From positions 4,588,001 to 4,652,000 of the forward strand of contig NW_020825294.1 of assembly GCF_003286085.1 (NCBI RefSeq): DNA of 64,000 nucleotides, in the 5' to 3' direction. The stretch comes from Drosophila persimilis (Eukaryota > Arthropoda > Insecta > Diptera > Drosophilidae). A program made the translations under genes and the position numbers. Positions 33,410 through 48,400 of the stretch are shown piece after piece; the stretch's first letter is position 1; every line of letters starts with the position of its first letter. The notes beneath the pieces are model-generated. The model had not been told where the DNA came from and searched no databases. It saw only the letters and a program-made list of their open reading frames with translations.

Positions 33410-36400
33410 CTGGAGAAGGAGGATAATGTGGATGACAAAATACTCCCAAAAACCTGTCCATCACTTACAATCTCATTGATGCAGGTGGCATGAAGCGGAC
33501 AACTAAAGTAGCCCGACTGGCACTCGTCGGTGTCCAGGCAGGTCTGCTTCCTGTAGTCCACCGATAGATGGTCCGCGAAATAGCCATGAGCATGGATGCC
33601 ATCAAAGCCGGACGGACAGGGCGCACACTTGAAGCCCGGATTGAGATTGGTGCAGACAGTCAGTTCATCGCAGGGCTGATAGATGGCACACTCGTCCACA
33701 TCTCTGCAGCTGGTGCCGTTTATCTGGTGACCCTTCGGACAGGAGATGCATTGGAAGTAGGGCGGAAAGCCCAGACGCAGGCACTGGGCACCTGAGTCGA
33801 TCAAGAGAGAGAGAGGGGGAGAGAAATGAGATGAGATGAGAGCTGAGATAGTTTAAAGATTGAAGATGTGATGGAAAGTATTTGTTATCTGGATGAAGAG
33901 TGAGTTTTAAACTAAGGTTAGGTCATCAGGAATCTATTAAAAAACACGATTTTTTCTTTGCCTTTGCCCATACATGTATGATAGTCCTCTAAAAATCGAA
34001 CTCCATTTACACTTGCAACTCTCACTTACCCTCTGCGAAAAGTCCACATAGCATGACCAGAAAATGATAGTGTATAAACATGATGCGATTCATTGAGATG
34101 TGGGAATGTGGTGGAAGATGATGTTTCAAAGATACATATGTACATTATATAGCCAATGATTGAGTTTATTTATTAAATACCAAAACATTACAGCATACAT
34201 TTTTTGTTTGTTCATTAGATTCTATTCGTATTTTATTACAGTAGTAGGGCGGGGCCGGTAGAAGGGGCTAAACAGATCTCGTTACACGTTTATAGACTCC
34301 ACTTTCTGGGCATTCTATCAAGAGGGGTTGGATGGGGTGGAGGGGACAGGGAGCGTTACATGGTATATTTTTGCATCATTGTTTTTTTGTTTTTTTTTGT
34401 TTATTTTGAAGATTTAGGGGCTTGCTAATACTTGAAAATTCCTCCGTTTTGCCAATCAATAGAGCTTACAACTTATGACTATTTTATGGTAGGTAGTAAT
34501 TCATTATGTGCACACTTTGTTCTGTTTTTGCTTGTAATCATATTTGTATGTATATCTCGTATATCTTAGTCGAAACGCTGCTCTCCCGCTCTGTGGATTA
34601 GTTCGTTATGACCGAGTATTTGCGGGCCGTGTACTGGCTCTGCCTCTGATAGTGAATGTTGCCTAATACAAATGAGAATTGTTTATTAGTTAATCGCATA
34701 TGTAATAATATATTCCACCTACTGCCGAATGCCAAAAGAATGTACTTTGAACATTTACCGCCCAAAATCAATTAGCAAAGCAAAACCTGACATATAAGGC
34801 CCCCCCTCCCCCACAACATTCCAGCACGCCAATGACTCTCTGTCTCGGACTGAGCTCTAATTAGTTGCCTCGTTTCACACATTCGCGGGAAGCCAGAAAT
34901 TACCCCTTCATACCATATAATTTGTCGAAGGTTTTCGTCTTTAATTCAATCAAAAGGGTTCAGAGCGAGTCCTCGGTCTCCTCGGACCCAGAGTTCGTTC
35001 AGGCGAAGTGGGGCTCTTAATAAATCAAATAGTCGTGTGAATTGAGTGCGCTACAGTCGGGTTCAAGGGGTATATCAACGGATGGGAAATTATGGACTGA
35101 AAGTTCAGCGAATTTGGGTTTAAAGGCGGATATTTTGAAACCCTTTAAGACTTAAATTTCTTTGGATTATTTAAGCAATTTATTGCGGAAAACTGGCAAT
35201 GTATTTCATTTTAATTTTAAATATTTTTTAAATAGAAAATTCAAATGCATGGACTTTCTGTATTTTTAAATTTCTATGATCTAGCAACAAAAATAAAGTG
35301 TTAATTGTTAAAGTTGTTAATACAAAATATCCTAACCCCAATTTTCCCTAGTTGTTGCCTCTAATTCTGGCCAGAACAAACTCGATTGATTGATGCATTT
35401 TCACATTCAATTTCTTGAGTAACAAAAACTTCTAATCAAATTAGACCCGAGACTTTTTTAGTTCCCAGTTATACGATCCTATATCAACCCACACAAGAAC
35501 ACGATCCGGAATAGTGGCACGACAAACTCAAATTAGCCATAAAATCAACAAAATGTCCAAACAGTTCTAGCCACAAACAAAACTCCACTTGAGCACTGAT
35601 CGGGCGGTGTGGTGGGGAGAGAAAAAACAGTAGAGAGGAAAAGAACCCATTTCCCTTTCCATTCGATTGGGTTGGGCTCGGGCTGGGTGCTGGGACTTAC
35701 CTGAGGGGCATGGTGTGTCCAGGCAAGGATTACGTAGAGAACATGTGCGTCCATCACCTTCGTAGCCAACCGGACAGGAGTCACACTGGGCTCCGTTCAC
35801 GGTATCGTGACACTGAACGCCTCTGCAAGAGAAAAGAAACAGAAACAGAAAAGAGACAGAGACAGAGATTCGGTTGGTTAATGGTGGATCGGGCAGAGGA
35901 TGTGTTGTGTTGTGTTGTGTGTGGATGGGTACCCACATATTGTTTATTATTATTAATACTGACAGTCAGGAACAAACAGCAACAAAAGACTGTTAATGTT
36001 AATGGAGGGACATGGAAAGGTAAACACCATACAAAGGCAAATTTATTAATGATGTTTAGTGGAAACAGGGCTACACAAAAGGCCGTGCTTGACCAGCGGA
36101 GAGAAAGATCTGTGAAAAGAGAAAAGGTTACCCCTCCAGGTTACCAGAGAGGAACATTGATGGGACCGACAAAGCCCAGAGTTCGACAAGCGACAAGACA
36201 TGTGCCAGGGGGTAAACGGTACCCTCTTCCTCTTACTCTCCTTCCCAGTTTGTTTTCGGAACCGTACAGGAAGAGCCGACGCCGGTTCAGGTTCCCCAAA
36301 AGAAAACAAATTACAATTACAAGAAAATCTTATTAAAACCCAGAGAAACACAAATAAATAAAGGAAAAAAAGGAGAGAGAGCAAGAGGCAAGAGACTTTG

Positions 36401-39400
36401 ACTGTGTGTAGGTTGTGTAGGATGGGAGATATGATATGATATGATGGCCCATGGCAAAAAAGTAAATCCAGGCTCCATTGCATGTAAATTTCACCCAAAG
36501 ACCGGGGCCTGGTGCCCCTTATTTATGCTCAAGAGTGTGGGATTGCTTATGGCTTTGCAAAATATTTACATATCATGACATGGTCATTAGTTCGCATCGG
36601 TCTCTGCGGTTCGTTTCGGTTCAGTTCTGTTGGGGGTTACAGTTACCCGTTGCATGCTATCCCCTGCCCATTGGGCAATGCTTCATCTGCATCCTCGTCT
36701 CCTCAGTTGAAACTTAATTTTCAGGCTTGTTTTGCCAGCACATAACTCACAGCAGTCCAATTTTCTAGGAAGATCACCCATCGGGCATCAGCCATCAGCA
36801 AGAACTACCGTGCCCAACTGACCCAGAAGCCATAGTTTCCCATATTTTACGACTAAGCACACAATGGCTTTTTTCGCTTGCCGGAAGTCTCCGTCAGACC
36901 TCTAGACGACCCTTGGACTTGGCCCCAGCTTCCCAGCTTGCCAATAGCCCGGGAGTAAATGGTAATCATGGAGGGAAGCTTGAGCCACTAAGGAGGGTAT
37001 AGTCACAGTGTGAATACTCTTAAATAGAAAGTAGTTATTATTAAAAGCTTCCCAACATTATCTTTGACAAATAAATTCATTTGTAATTGCGGGAACCCAT
37101 GAATGGCAAATAGAGACAAAAATTCTGCTTTTATACACACACAAACAAAGCATGGAGTGAGCGGGAGATGGAGAGAGCATGGAACGAGATGAGAGAGTAC
37201 TAAGCTGCATACGCATTTACACCGCACCGCTCTCCTCTCTCCCCTCTTCATTCTTCCATTTCCAGCTTCCATTTGCACGCGTTTAGAGTACGCTCCGCGT
37301 TCTTTTGCCGGTTTCGGGTCGTGAAAAGCGGGAAAATTGTGAAAATCATGCGGAAAACATTGACGTGCAATATGTGTTGGTGCAGTGCAGTGAAAAATAT
37401 CAATAACACTGACTTTGAAGTGTATAAATCTAAGAAAATGTGCGTGTGCGGGGGGAAGGAAAGAAATATGGCAGATCACTGCTAAAAATGTACATGAATA
37501 TGTGAAAGTACAAAGGAATAATTTAATTGATTGATTAACTTTTGTTCTTGGCAAATAAGCCTGGTTGTTTTGCATTTTGTTTTTTTCGGTCGCGCGGTCT
37601 TTTTGTTTTGTGTGTGTGTGTGCATAAATGGAGAAGAGCAAGAGGGAAAGAGCGAGTGCTGCCGTCTTGACGCCGCTCTCGTTCCAAGTGTCACAATTAA
37701 AGGTGAGGCATTCTCTCTTGTTCTCTCTTGTACACACAAACATTTGCGAGGATCGTGGGAGTGTATTCTCTAACTCCTCACCTTATTTATATACACTCCA
37801 AATATGTGCTCTTATTGGAAGTACTCCTTTAAAATGCAATTCCAGTGTAAAAGGGATCGAAGAGAGGAATGTACATATGTAAATGCGAAATGTGAAAGTA
37901 ATACCCCGTATGCCGAGTCCGTCGTTCGTCCGTCATAGCCTTGAAATTATCGCGCTCTCACCGGTCCGTCTTCGTCCGTCTTAATTGTTGCGCGGGAAGA
38001 ATGAAGAGAGCCGAGCTCTCTCTCTTTAAAGAACTTTTGACGAAATGGTGAGTGCAATTTATATATTTTTGTATTTACCCAATCAAAGGATTTGTCCCAC
38101 CCAAAGAAACTATCACTGTAGACGGACTATAATATTAATATTTAGGATAGCATCCCACTATAGATGGCGTTATCCTTGTGCTTTATCCATACGTACTCTA
38201 CTCCTTTTCATTGAGAACTCAAGCATCAGCCACAACAACGAGACGTCGTTGCATATATTATTAATAATTCAAGGCACTGGGAAACCATCTAAATTCTTTA
38301 ATTATTATTATTGCCCCCTAAACCAAGTCTTATATCCCATTACCTACTCCCCTTTCAGGCAGAGTATTAGAACAACATTTTCTTTCGTTGCCTCAACGAA
38401 AAACAAACCTGAGGTAGCAAAAAAAAAGAAGATTCAAATTTTGTTTTTTCTATTCTTTGGCGCTGTCAGTTGATGAGACTCATCAGCCCGCGGGCTCTGC
38501 TCTCGACTTTGGCATATCCCATGGCGGGCAACAACACACTTGTCGGGTGTACGGGGTGAGCGGGGTGCGCGGGGTGTGCGGGGTGTGTGCGTAGGCATTT
38601 TGGGGGTTCGGCTGTGGCTGCCACAACGGGGGACGACTCGACCAAAGGCCTACCTTGCCTCCAACCGGCAACGCGCAATTAGCAAAAAGTGTTAAGTACT
38701 TAAGTGGCAAGCGGTCTAAGTCAAGGCGCGCTGCTGTCCGTCCACTGCCATGGCCATATCCATGTTGGATATTGCGTAGGGGTTTTCGCTTTCTAGCTAT
38801 GTACGTTCCCAGACGCCTCCTCCTGGCACTGGTACTGGCACTGGCACTGGCACTTTGCGCTTTTCTGCTTTGTTTCAGTTCATTCGACCATATTGTCTGG
38901 GTGTCTGTGTGGCTGTGGCTGCTGCGGCATCGTTTGAGTGCTGGGAAAATATCCAGTCGAGCGCAACGAGGAACGCATTAGCATTTCTGCCACTGACCCC
39001 GCCCAATGTCCAGCTATCCCCCATTCTATCCTATGGTTATCCCATAGTTAGCATGACGAACCCACTCGGAGTTTTGGAGCTGGAGCTGGAGCTGGAGCTG
39101 AAGCTGGACCTGGGCTCTGTCTTGACTGCCTGCTTCTTGGCCGTTCTTTTTATTAACCACGCATTCATAATTCATAATTCCAATTTGCTGGCTTGCCTCC
39201 TTGCGGCCCCTGGCCCCTGCTCTTCTTGTGGTTCCCTTTCGAGACCAGTTCAAACACCACCCAAAGGAGCCTTAGAAGGGAGCTCCACCAGCATGGAGCA
39301 GGGCCCGGACCTGAGTAATGTGTGAACATGGTTCTGAAGCATGCAAAGGCTTTTAGGCTGCCCGGGCTCTGGTCGAGCTACAGTCGGGGGATTACACTGG

Positions 39401-42400
39401 AAGGAATTAACATATGATAGACATTCAGGATTTGTCAGGGCTTTTGGCAGACAGCTAATCACAGATTTTAGCCACTCATTTCGCCACTAAGAGTCCTTCT
39501 TTAAGTTCTTTCAATGGTCTATCATCGATCGTAACCCTAACTCTACTTCGCTTCCTAGCTTCCATTAACCCTCCACCCAAATTGCTTCTAATGGTAGCGC
39601 GCATGCCATGCAAATGCCCCAGCACTTACTTCTAACAACAAAAGAGCCAAAGAAACACACTTGGCTGCCACCACTCGTACAATCTGGGGCTCCCTTTTGT
39701 CAGAGCAGGCAGGCATGCAGGCAGGGGGATCCGTCCATGTGCCACCATCCTCAATCTCCAAGCACTCCTCCGAAGCCTCCTCTCTCCTGTCATGTGGCGC
39801 ACGCTTTAGACAAACTGCAGCTAACTGCCATAAAGCGGCGTTTATTTTGCCACAGGCCACTTATCTGTGAGGTTGCCTGACTCTGGCTCCGACTCCGACT
39901 ACGCTACGACTTCAGCTGTGGCTTCGGATCTGCCTCCAATGGCTCGGGCCTGATCTCGACTTGGCCCGGGCCCGGGCTTGGGCCTGGGCTTGTTTTTGTT
40001 TTCATTGCTGCGGCTGCGCCTGCGCATGGCCAAGACAGCCGCAGAGACAACGGCAATGTGCCAAGATATGGAGTTTATGCCGTGCGAGAATTGAGGAAAT
40101 TAGGAAGAATAAGGATAGCTTAAAGTCTACAAATAAATAAGGAACAAGGAAATTCCATTGAAAGGCTACACATAATTTAGGTTTTTATGATATGTGGAAT
40201 ATTTGAAATATTCGTAAATATCCAAATAATTCTAGAATTAATTATAAAAAGATTTTCTGAAAATGTAACGATAAAATAATTTACTGGAAAACCGTATTTA
40301 AAAAAAGGAAAAATAATATATAATATAATATATGTACACATATAATATAATATATATAATATTATACATAAAATATAATATATAAAAATATAAAGAAAAA
40401 CCTTATAAAATGGGGCCTTATAGCCTTATCCAAACAGTTATTAATTTCCAACAATTACAATCAAAAATAATTACCACTAATGAGCTGTGTATTAAGCTGT
40501 GAAATATTTCAGCATTTAACACGGTTTGAAAATCAAAAGTTTGAAATTTTTTCACGATTTTATTTCATTTATTGCATGAAAAAACAACAAACTATAAAAA
40601 AAAAATTAAAAAGAAAATATATTTCTGGGAAGAAATATAAATACATATTTAACAGACCCAAGGGAACACCCTTAAAATCTTATAAATTCCCAACTATACG
40701 GAACTCCAATTAAATACAAAATTCAATGTATTTACACCCTGAATATCATGATATGCGCAACGTGTAAACGTGGCCCGAGCTGGATTCGCTGCCAGTCAAC
40801 TATTAATTTGAATTCAAGCAGTCAAACGCTGCCACAGACACAGGCCCCAGAGAGTCAAGAGCCACAGCAACAACAAAAACAACAACAACAAAGCGAACCG
40901 AACCGAACCGAACCCACCAACAACGACGGCAACGACAACGACAACGACAACGACTTGGAATCAATGGATCCACTTTTTCCCCGATGCGTAGGCGAACTTG
41001 ATTCCCACTGAGATATGCGTTCCACCGTTCCACCGAACTTTGATGTTTTTTTCGAAGCTGTGAACCAGCCTCTCCAGTTGCTTCCTCTCTTTCTGCCTTT
41101 TCCTGGTTCGAGCCATGGCCGTAAACGTTTTGTTTGGGCCAGAGAGAAAAACTTTAAGAGGGAGGGGAATATGCATAGATATTCGAGAGATTCTGTGGGA
41201 AAGTTGCCTACAATCAAATGGAATTCTGTCTCGAAAAGTGTTCAACATGCCCCGTACACATGTTGCAGCCTGCAATCGGTCTCCAAATCGGAATCTCTCT
41301 CGTATCTACTATCTCCCTAGATAGGTAATATAATCTCTCTGTGGGTCTTGATTGCACTGCTGATTATTTCATCATCTGCATAATTTTGTAAGCCACAGAA
41401 GTGGAAGTGTGTGCAGCGAAGACTGATTTTTTTGGGGCGGAGGCGCCTCTGCGGACTGTCATCGGCCTGGGGCCAAGTTATGATTGGGCTTTCAGGTGGT
41501 CAATCGTTGGAGCACCTGAGCAGCTCTCTCGGACTCTTGGAAATGGAAAGTGCTGGGAGAATATGCGAATGGAAGATGAGGGAAATGTGTGAAGAGATAA
41601 ACGTATTTAAAAAAGAGGATCAGATAGAAGATCCCTAAATCTCTGCTTCCCAGTTCTTGGAATAAGTTCTGAGTACCATTTTCCAATCAATATAGAGCGC
41701 TTCTACACAAAGGAGAGGCCGTGTGGATATTTTATGTGACATGGGCTATGGTGACCCCTATAAAAAAAAGACAACAACATTGTAGATAACCTGCGCAACA
41801 AAAGGATCCACCAACCACAGGTGTGCATGTCATTAGCACAAGTTTTATGGTCTTTTAATAGAATCGATGGTCTCCAAAAGACCATTCCATAAAGAATAGA
41901 CTCTAGAATCAAGGGAGGAAACAAACAAAGCGCTGACCATGTTCTTAGCCCAGGCCTGACGCCGCCGCATTTGATTCGGATGACATTTGGTGGGTTCTAA
42001 ATTAAAATGATTGGAAGGGAATGGGGCTGCCACACGCATTGGGCCACATTTCATCGATAATGAAAGATGACAGTAACGAGAGTCGGCGGTGGCGACCGAC
42101 GCATCGTGACAACATTTAAAACAATTTTATGCAAATTAAAATACGGTCAGCCCCGGGCCAGAGGCGCACCTTACCCAAACAAACCATCCGAACCGATCCC
42201 TAGACACCTACAACACTCGCTGGTTGGTTCTTTGGGCCCTGGCCAGGGTCTGTGGGGGCTCTTTTCAATAATTTACACAAATTTATGGTCGAATGCTTCC
42301 TATGCGCGTGGCCCAGGCGCTTACTTCTCGCATTTCCAAAGGGCCCCCGAGTCCGAGGGAAAAAATAACAGAAATCACTTTAAGTGTTTTGACACAATGA

Positions 42401-45400
42401 AGTCAGTCAGTCCTCAGTTTGGGTTGAGAGTTGGCTCTGGGTCTGCGGTTCTTGTGGCATAGCTGCGGGTTCTTTTAAACTAATTTATGCGGCTGTTTCA
42501 AGTGCCATTTGTGGTCCAGACCTCCTCACATCTGGGGTCGCAGGTCTGTGTATTGCAAAGGTTTTGTTGCATTTTGTTCGACAATAGTGTCTACCAAATA
42601 TTCTTTGAGGTTCCATCACCGTTACATCGCATAGCTTGTTATAGTTTTGTTTAACATATTTATGGATATTGTACAGTGCCGGAATTTATGTTTTTATTAG
42701 GGTCCGACGCCAGGGCTGTGGGTCTTTTGCATAATTCGATGATTGAGATTGACACAAATTTGGCATTGGAACAGAGCCAGAACAATCTTTAACTAGTTTA
42801 TGGATTTCCAACTGTGGGGACACTTCCGGTTGTTCAAAATGATAACTTAATATGGGGGCTGTGGGTGGCTTGATGTCTATCCTATGAGCAGTGAAAGGTT
42901 TTCCCTGTCTGGGCCCACAAATATTCCGGGACTTACTCCCATTTTTGTATCGCAAACATATCAAAGAGATCTTTTGCCAGATAGCAAATGTGCTTCATAA
43001 AGATCATTTGAATATAGTAGTCCCCGGCCCCGGGTTGATTGGACTAAACTGTCTCGAAGCGACAAGGGATTAGGAAGTCTTCTTCGCCTTCGGATTGACA
43101 TATCTACGATCTACGGAGCTTATCAGATGGAAAAGGCGAGAGGAAACTGGTTTCGGAATCACTCAAATGACTCACACAACTTTTACACGCGGAGAAAAAT
43201 GGCAAAGAAAAAAGAAAAACATCCACCTTTAAATTAAATGTTTGGGTTTTAAATCAAAAGAGAGGGAAATTGAACAGAATTCAGTTCGATTTAAAAATAA
43301 ACGTATTTAAAAATCCCATATTTAATAAAATATATAACACTTTAAAAAAAATAGAATATTTAAATTTTGTACATTTAATTTAAATAAAAAATATATTTAA
43401 TTTTTAAATATGAAATATATTTATTTTAAATATGAAATGTATTTCTTTTAAAAATTAAAATATATTTATTTTAAATACGAAATATATACTTAATTTGAAT
43501 ATGAAATATATTCAATTTGTATATGAAAATATGAAATATATTTAATTTTAATATGAAAATATTTATTTAAAATTTCGTAATATATTTTAGATATTAAAAT
43601 ATATAATTTTATTTAAAAATGTATTTATTTTAAGTATGAAATACATTTAAATCAAATACATATGTTCATATTATTGTTAAATTTTGCGTGAAAAGATTTT
43701 TAAGTCGCCCTATTTTCTCTGCGTGTAAGCACACTCCACTCCACTTACTTTCTGCTCTGCTCTGCTCTGTTCTGTTCAGTTCTGTGTAACCTGCTTATGG
43801 CATTTATTTATTCGTAGAATTCACCAAGTAAATAAACCTCTAAATGTGAATCCTCTCTCTCAATGGGCATCACTTGCTTATCAATCACACATATAGATAT
43901 ACGAGAATATGCCTGTAGATATGGATGAGGATGTGAATGGGGATGTAAATGTGGATGTGGAGGACTGAGGTGTTAGTCAAGGAGTTGTTTGAGCTTGTGG
44001 CCTGACTAGATCATCAAACCATAAACAACATCAAATTGCCATTAAGGCCAAATGCAAATAATTGCAGAGTCAGAGTCGAAGGAGGGAACCTTTTGGCCGG
44101 ATCGGCGGAGCGGCGGCGCTTTTCAAGCCCTTGGAGCTCCCAGCATGACAAATACAATTAACGTGAATGCAATGGCCACGCCCTTGACGCCATTAAGAGC
44201 TCCACAAGCTGCGTTAATTTTGTTTGGCCGAGAGAGGGAGAGAGATAGGATGGAAAAGGACTGTGTAAAGACTTACGGATAGCATTGATAGTTGGCGCAG
44301 GAGACGCCCGGTTTGCAGATCTTGCCATCGCCAATCAAGCCGGCAGGACAACGGCCGCACCTTGGACCAGCGGCCGAATCCAGACAGTCGACACCTGAAA
44401 GAATTTACGTAGACAAATATTGAAGCTTTTAAGCTATCGAGCTATCGATAAATGCGCCACTTACCGCGATAACAAGGATTCGCCGTGCGACAAGTGGGCT
44501 CCAGTCGCAGCTGATTGTCCCCGGAGAGGGGATTCTTGCAGCCGGCACAGTTCTCCAAGAGCATACGCAGGTAGGCAATCTCCTGGCGCTGGTGGGCGAC
44601 ATCTTCACGGAGCAGCTTAACCAAAGCCAGTAAATCGCTCAGTGATCGTGCGAGGGCGTCTGGGTTGGAACAATGAGCAAAAAACAAAACAAAACAAAAA
44701 GCAGAGAGTTACAACAACAGTCGAGGGTAGAGTTCCGTTGCGTTGAGGCTTTAAATAAAGCAACAATAATTCATGAACACCCTCGGCACACACAGAGGGT
44801 CTCTGGGTTGCTCTGGGATCCATGTGTGTGGGAAGCGTTCAAGCGTCTGACAAGATTAAGGTCTAACCAATGCAAAAATCGCACTCATTTTAAACCATGC
44901 AACAACGCACACAACGTCGTGTGTACCGCATGTTGCATGTACAGGCTCTGCTCTCTCTCTCTCTGTCTCTCTCTCTGATTGCAACCTAATCCGCTTTGTC
45001 GCACTCCAATGCACTCCTTCGGCGCTTTGAACAGCGCTGCTAATGCGTTCAGAGGGGTTTTAGTGCAGCTTAATGCAATGGGACAACAAAAGCCAAGCAT
45101 CCCGATTCCTTTTACAACCGAGATGATGAGTCAGGACCCTGATTGATTGAGTCACTGATGGCACTATACAATGGTAACACACATACTCGTTTATATATGT
45201 AGTATATGGCTGATTTGTTAATATGTATTGTGGCATTAATTAAACTGCGAATTAAAGCCGATTAATACCGATTTCATGACCTCACTGCAGAGATGAGACA
45301 TCATAAGAGGATCACATCGTGAATCCGTAATACGCAGAGATTCAGAGATCTTAGAGGTAAGTAATATAGTATTTAAGCCACGTTTTAATAGATTTAAGGC

Positions 45401-48400
45401 TTTTATAGTACATATGTGACTGCCAGAGATCAGGCTAGCCCACTCGCTAATTGAATTACCAATATGCAAAGTATTTCTATGATTAATGCTTGCAATCCGC
45501 TTATCTGCCATTACCAATTTGCCTAAGCCTGTCTATGATCTTTATTAGGGCCCAAAAGCTATACCTGGCTAAAGCCTTACAAATCTGGCCAGCAATTAAT
45601 TATAACACTTGCAGACAGCTATCTATAGACCCTAGTGGTACCCACATCGAGACATTTCACTGTCTTTGCCAATAAGTCGCCGCTAAGTGCTCCAGAGAGA
45701 GAGAGAGAGCGAGGGAGAGAGGGAGAGTGGGGCGCCCACGTAGATACGACGGCTAATGAACGCCAAGATATGACAAAGCCCATGCATATAAGTTGTGCAC
45801 TCGTTGGGGACCAGCATAATTATTATTTATCTGGCTCAGTGCAGTGCAGTGCAGAACAACACCAAATTGGTAGCTGGCTCCGATCTGTACCCACGATCTG
45901 TGCCCCTCTCTCCCTCTCCCTATCTATCCGTTGACATGGGTACGCTACGGGGCGGCATATAAATCGCAAAGCCAGAAAACGTAATGAATGAATTACGTGG
46001 CTGTGCCGCCGACGACGACGACGACAGACGAGAGATAGAAGCGAAGGTTGCCAAATGTAACCAAAACGAGATCGAGAGACTTGGAGACCCCAGAGATCTG
46101 TGACTTGGAACGGATGCGTTTGGGCGTTAAGGCGGCGGCGGCGTTTTCAATGTTGACAAAACTCACTCCGGCAGGCCGTGAGGCAGGCAGGCAGGCAGCC
46201 ACTGAGGCAGGAGGCAGGCCACGAGGCAGGCAGGCAACCGACAAAGTCAGACATTTGTGCAGGCCAGATGTGCAGAGACGACGATGTTGGACTAGTTTAG
46301 TTGTTGCCATGTGTCTTACATGATGTTGTACAGCCTAAGAGGTAGATATACGAGGGATATATTGATTCTACTTATGTTTCTGCCTTTAGATTAAACGTGC
46401 ATTAGGGGTAGCTGTCCTGATTGAAGGGCTTTCTGTTACGACTAAGTCCTGTAATCAATACAATCCTGTGGTGTACATTATAGATCTTACCTTACCTTCT
46501 TAAATTCTCAATACCGGCCTGGGCGGGGTTTTTCAAGGTCTCGGGCACATGCCATGGACATTTCAAGCCCCCACTCAAACCAAAACCAAACGATCCCTCA
46601 AATCAGTTCCCCAACCTACACTCTCTGTGGTTCGGTACCGATGGCTCTGCCACATTTTCTTAATTGAATTATGTTCCACAAGTGACATAAACGCCAACGG
46701 ACGCCCAGAGACAAGCACCAAACAATTTCATCAACGCGGCATCTAAGCCACAGCCAAAGACTTTTGGGAGAGTTGTCAGAGATCAGGGCACGCCTCTGGG
46801 TCTGGGCCAAGAGTCGTTGACTGCTTTAGGACTACCGGCTGTCAGCTGACAAAAACTGTGTGTGGAAACCGATGGGTGGTGCAGCCTACCTTCACAATCG
46901 CCATGCAGAATGGGTATATCGCCGCGCTCAACGTCTGTGGGCACCTCCTGGTGTCGATGATCTGTGACTCCTTCCCGGGAGATGGTTGGCTCGTACCAGC
47001 CGCGTACATCGCGCTTCTTGTTCTTCTCTGGAATGGATTGGTGGGTTGCACTGACTGGCAGCAGACTGTTCTCTCAGATGTACTTACCACGCTCCGTGAT
47101 CTTGTTCCGCAGCATGCGCCGATTGCCGCGACGATGCAGACCCTTCTGGCAGTTGGCCCGCTGCAGGGAGTGCTCCATGTCCGCATCAAAGTGCAGGGGA
47201 TACTTTCGCTCACGGAACTGTCAATGAAAGATGCACAGTGCTATTGCTAACCCATTCGAACAGTAGAAGGATCCTCTCTCCACTCACCAGCTTGATCACT
47301 GGATCGTCCATTTGTGTGTAGAGTTTGGCCAGATTCATGTCGATGTCATGATGCGTGCTCGCCTTGCAGTCCACATAGAGGGTGATGCGATTCTTCGAGA
47401 ACTGCAGGGCCAGCGAGCGAATGGTGCTCGTCTCATTGATGTTGGGTATCTCAAAGTTGCGCGACTCGGTGGCTCCATTCGCACTGATGTCCAGGGTGAC
47501 CCTCTGCTGTTTGCGGTCCAAGAAGAAGGACATCTTGTGCTTCAGCATGGGGAAATCGATCATGAAGAGGGCTTCTATCGAAATGTGCAGCTTCCGACGT
47601 GGTCTAAAAGGGGCAAGGGTCAACACATTGTAGACTCTAAAGTGTATTTGATCCTTAATGGAGGGTTTACCTTATGTGTCTGGTGGATATGACAACATCG
47701 CCTTTTCGTATGAACTGCTCGAGTTCGGCGGAGGCAACTGTGGGTAAGAATTAGGGGATATATTGTTATAGTAAAAGCGGTTACGAGGGATATGGAATAT
47801 GAAAGGGGCTAAGTGAGTTCTGATTAGTTTAAACAGATCCTTGGGCAATATCTTTGTTTGCTTTATTTTTTTTTTGTCTTCTATCCTAGTGCTACAAGTT
47901 TAAATTATATTTAGGCACTTCTATTAAATTAATTGTTATTATAATTTACTAATTTAAATATGTTATTTTTTAATCTTTTTTAAATTGATTTCATTTTAAA
48001 ATTTAAAATTTATAATCAAAAATACAATCGTAATTATAATAAAAAAAAAAAAAAAATAAATAAAAGAAATATATATATTTTATTACAAATTTGAATGTGA
48101 ATATTTTGCTTTTATTTTTATTTTATTTATTTATTTTTTAATATTTTTATTTTTTATTTTTATTTTATTTATTTATTTTTTAATATTTTTATTTTTTATT
48201 TATTTATTTATTTAAGAATGCGGAAATTTGTATGTATTTGTATTTGTTCATTTATTTTGTATTTCCTTTTTTATCATTTATTTGTATTTATACATATATA
48301 TTAATCTTCTAGAAATGTATTTTGTTGTTATCATATACATATTTGTATTCATATATATTAATCTTCTGGAAAAAATCAAAGAATTCGGAACTAAGACACT

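Larger units (their letters stand above)
35823..44276 (-). other. Tsp: Large (8.5 kb) Tsp intron
   Basis: No convincing exon is seen on either strand. Contents: a diverged dispersed repeat (37140-37760), a CTCF-like TAGATGGCGT (38161), (TG/CA) tracts, an AT-rich island at about 40190-40480, and an inverted-repeat AT-rich element (43185-43726). ORFs of up to 246 codons here are low-complexity or lack codon bias and are rejected as genes. Confidence 0.7.

Noticed and set aside
32198..33493. 431-codon + strand ORF opposite the Tsp type 3 repeats
   Set aside because: Antisense shadow of repeated GAC/GAT codons (reads as Val/Ile repeats); the - strand is clearly thrombospondin.
37003..37743. 246-codon - strand ORF in the Tsp intron
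   Set aside because: Lies in the dispersed repeat with low-complexity (CA)n and GA-rich DNA; no codon bias or recognisable motif.
46842..47213. 123-codon - strand ORF
   Set aside because: Wrong frame across Tsp exons 4-5. The correct frames are split by the 60-nt intron at 47028-47087 and connect in phase to neighbouring exons.
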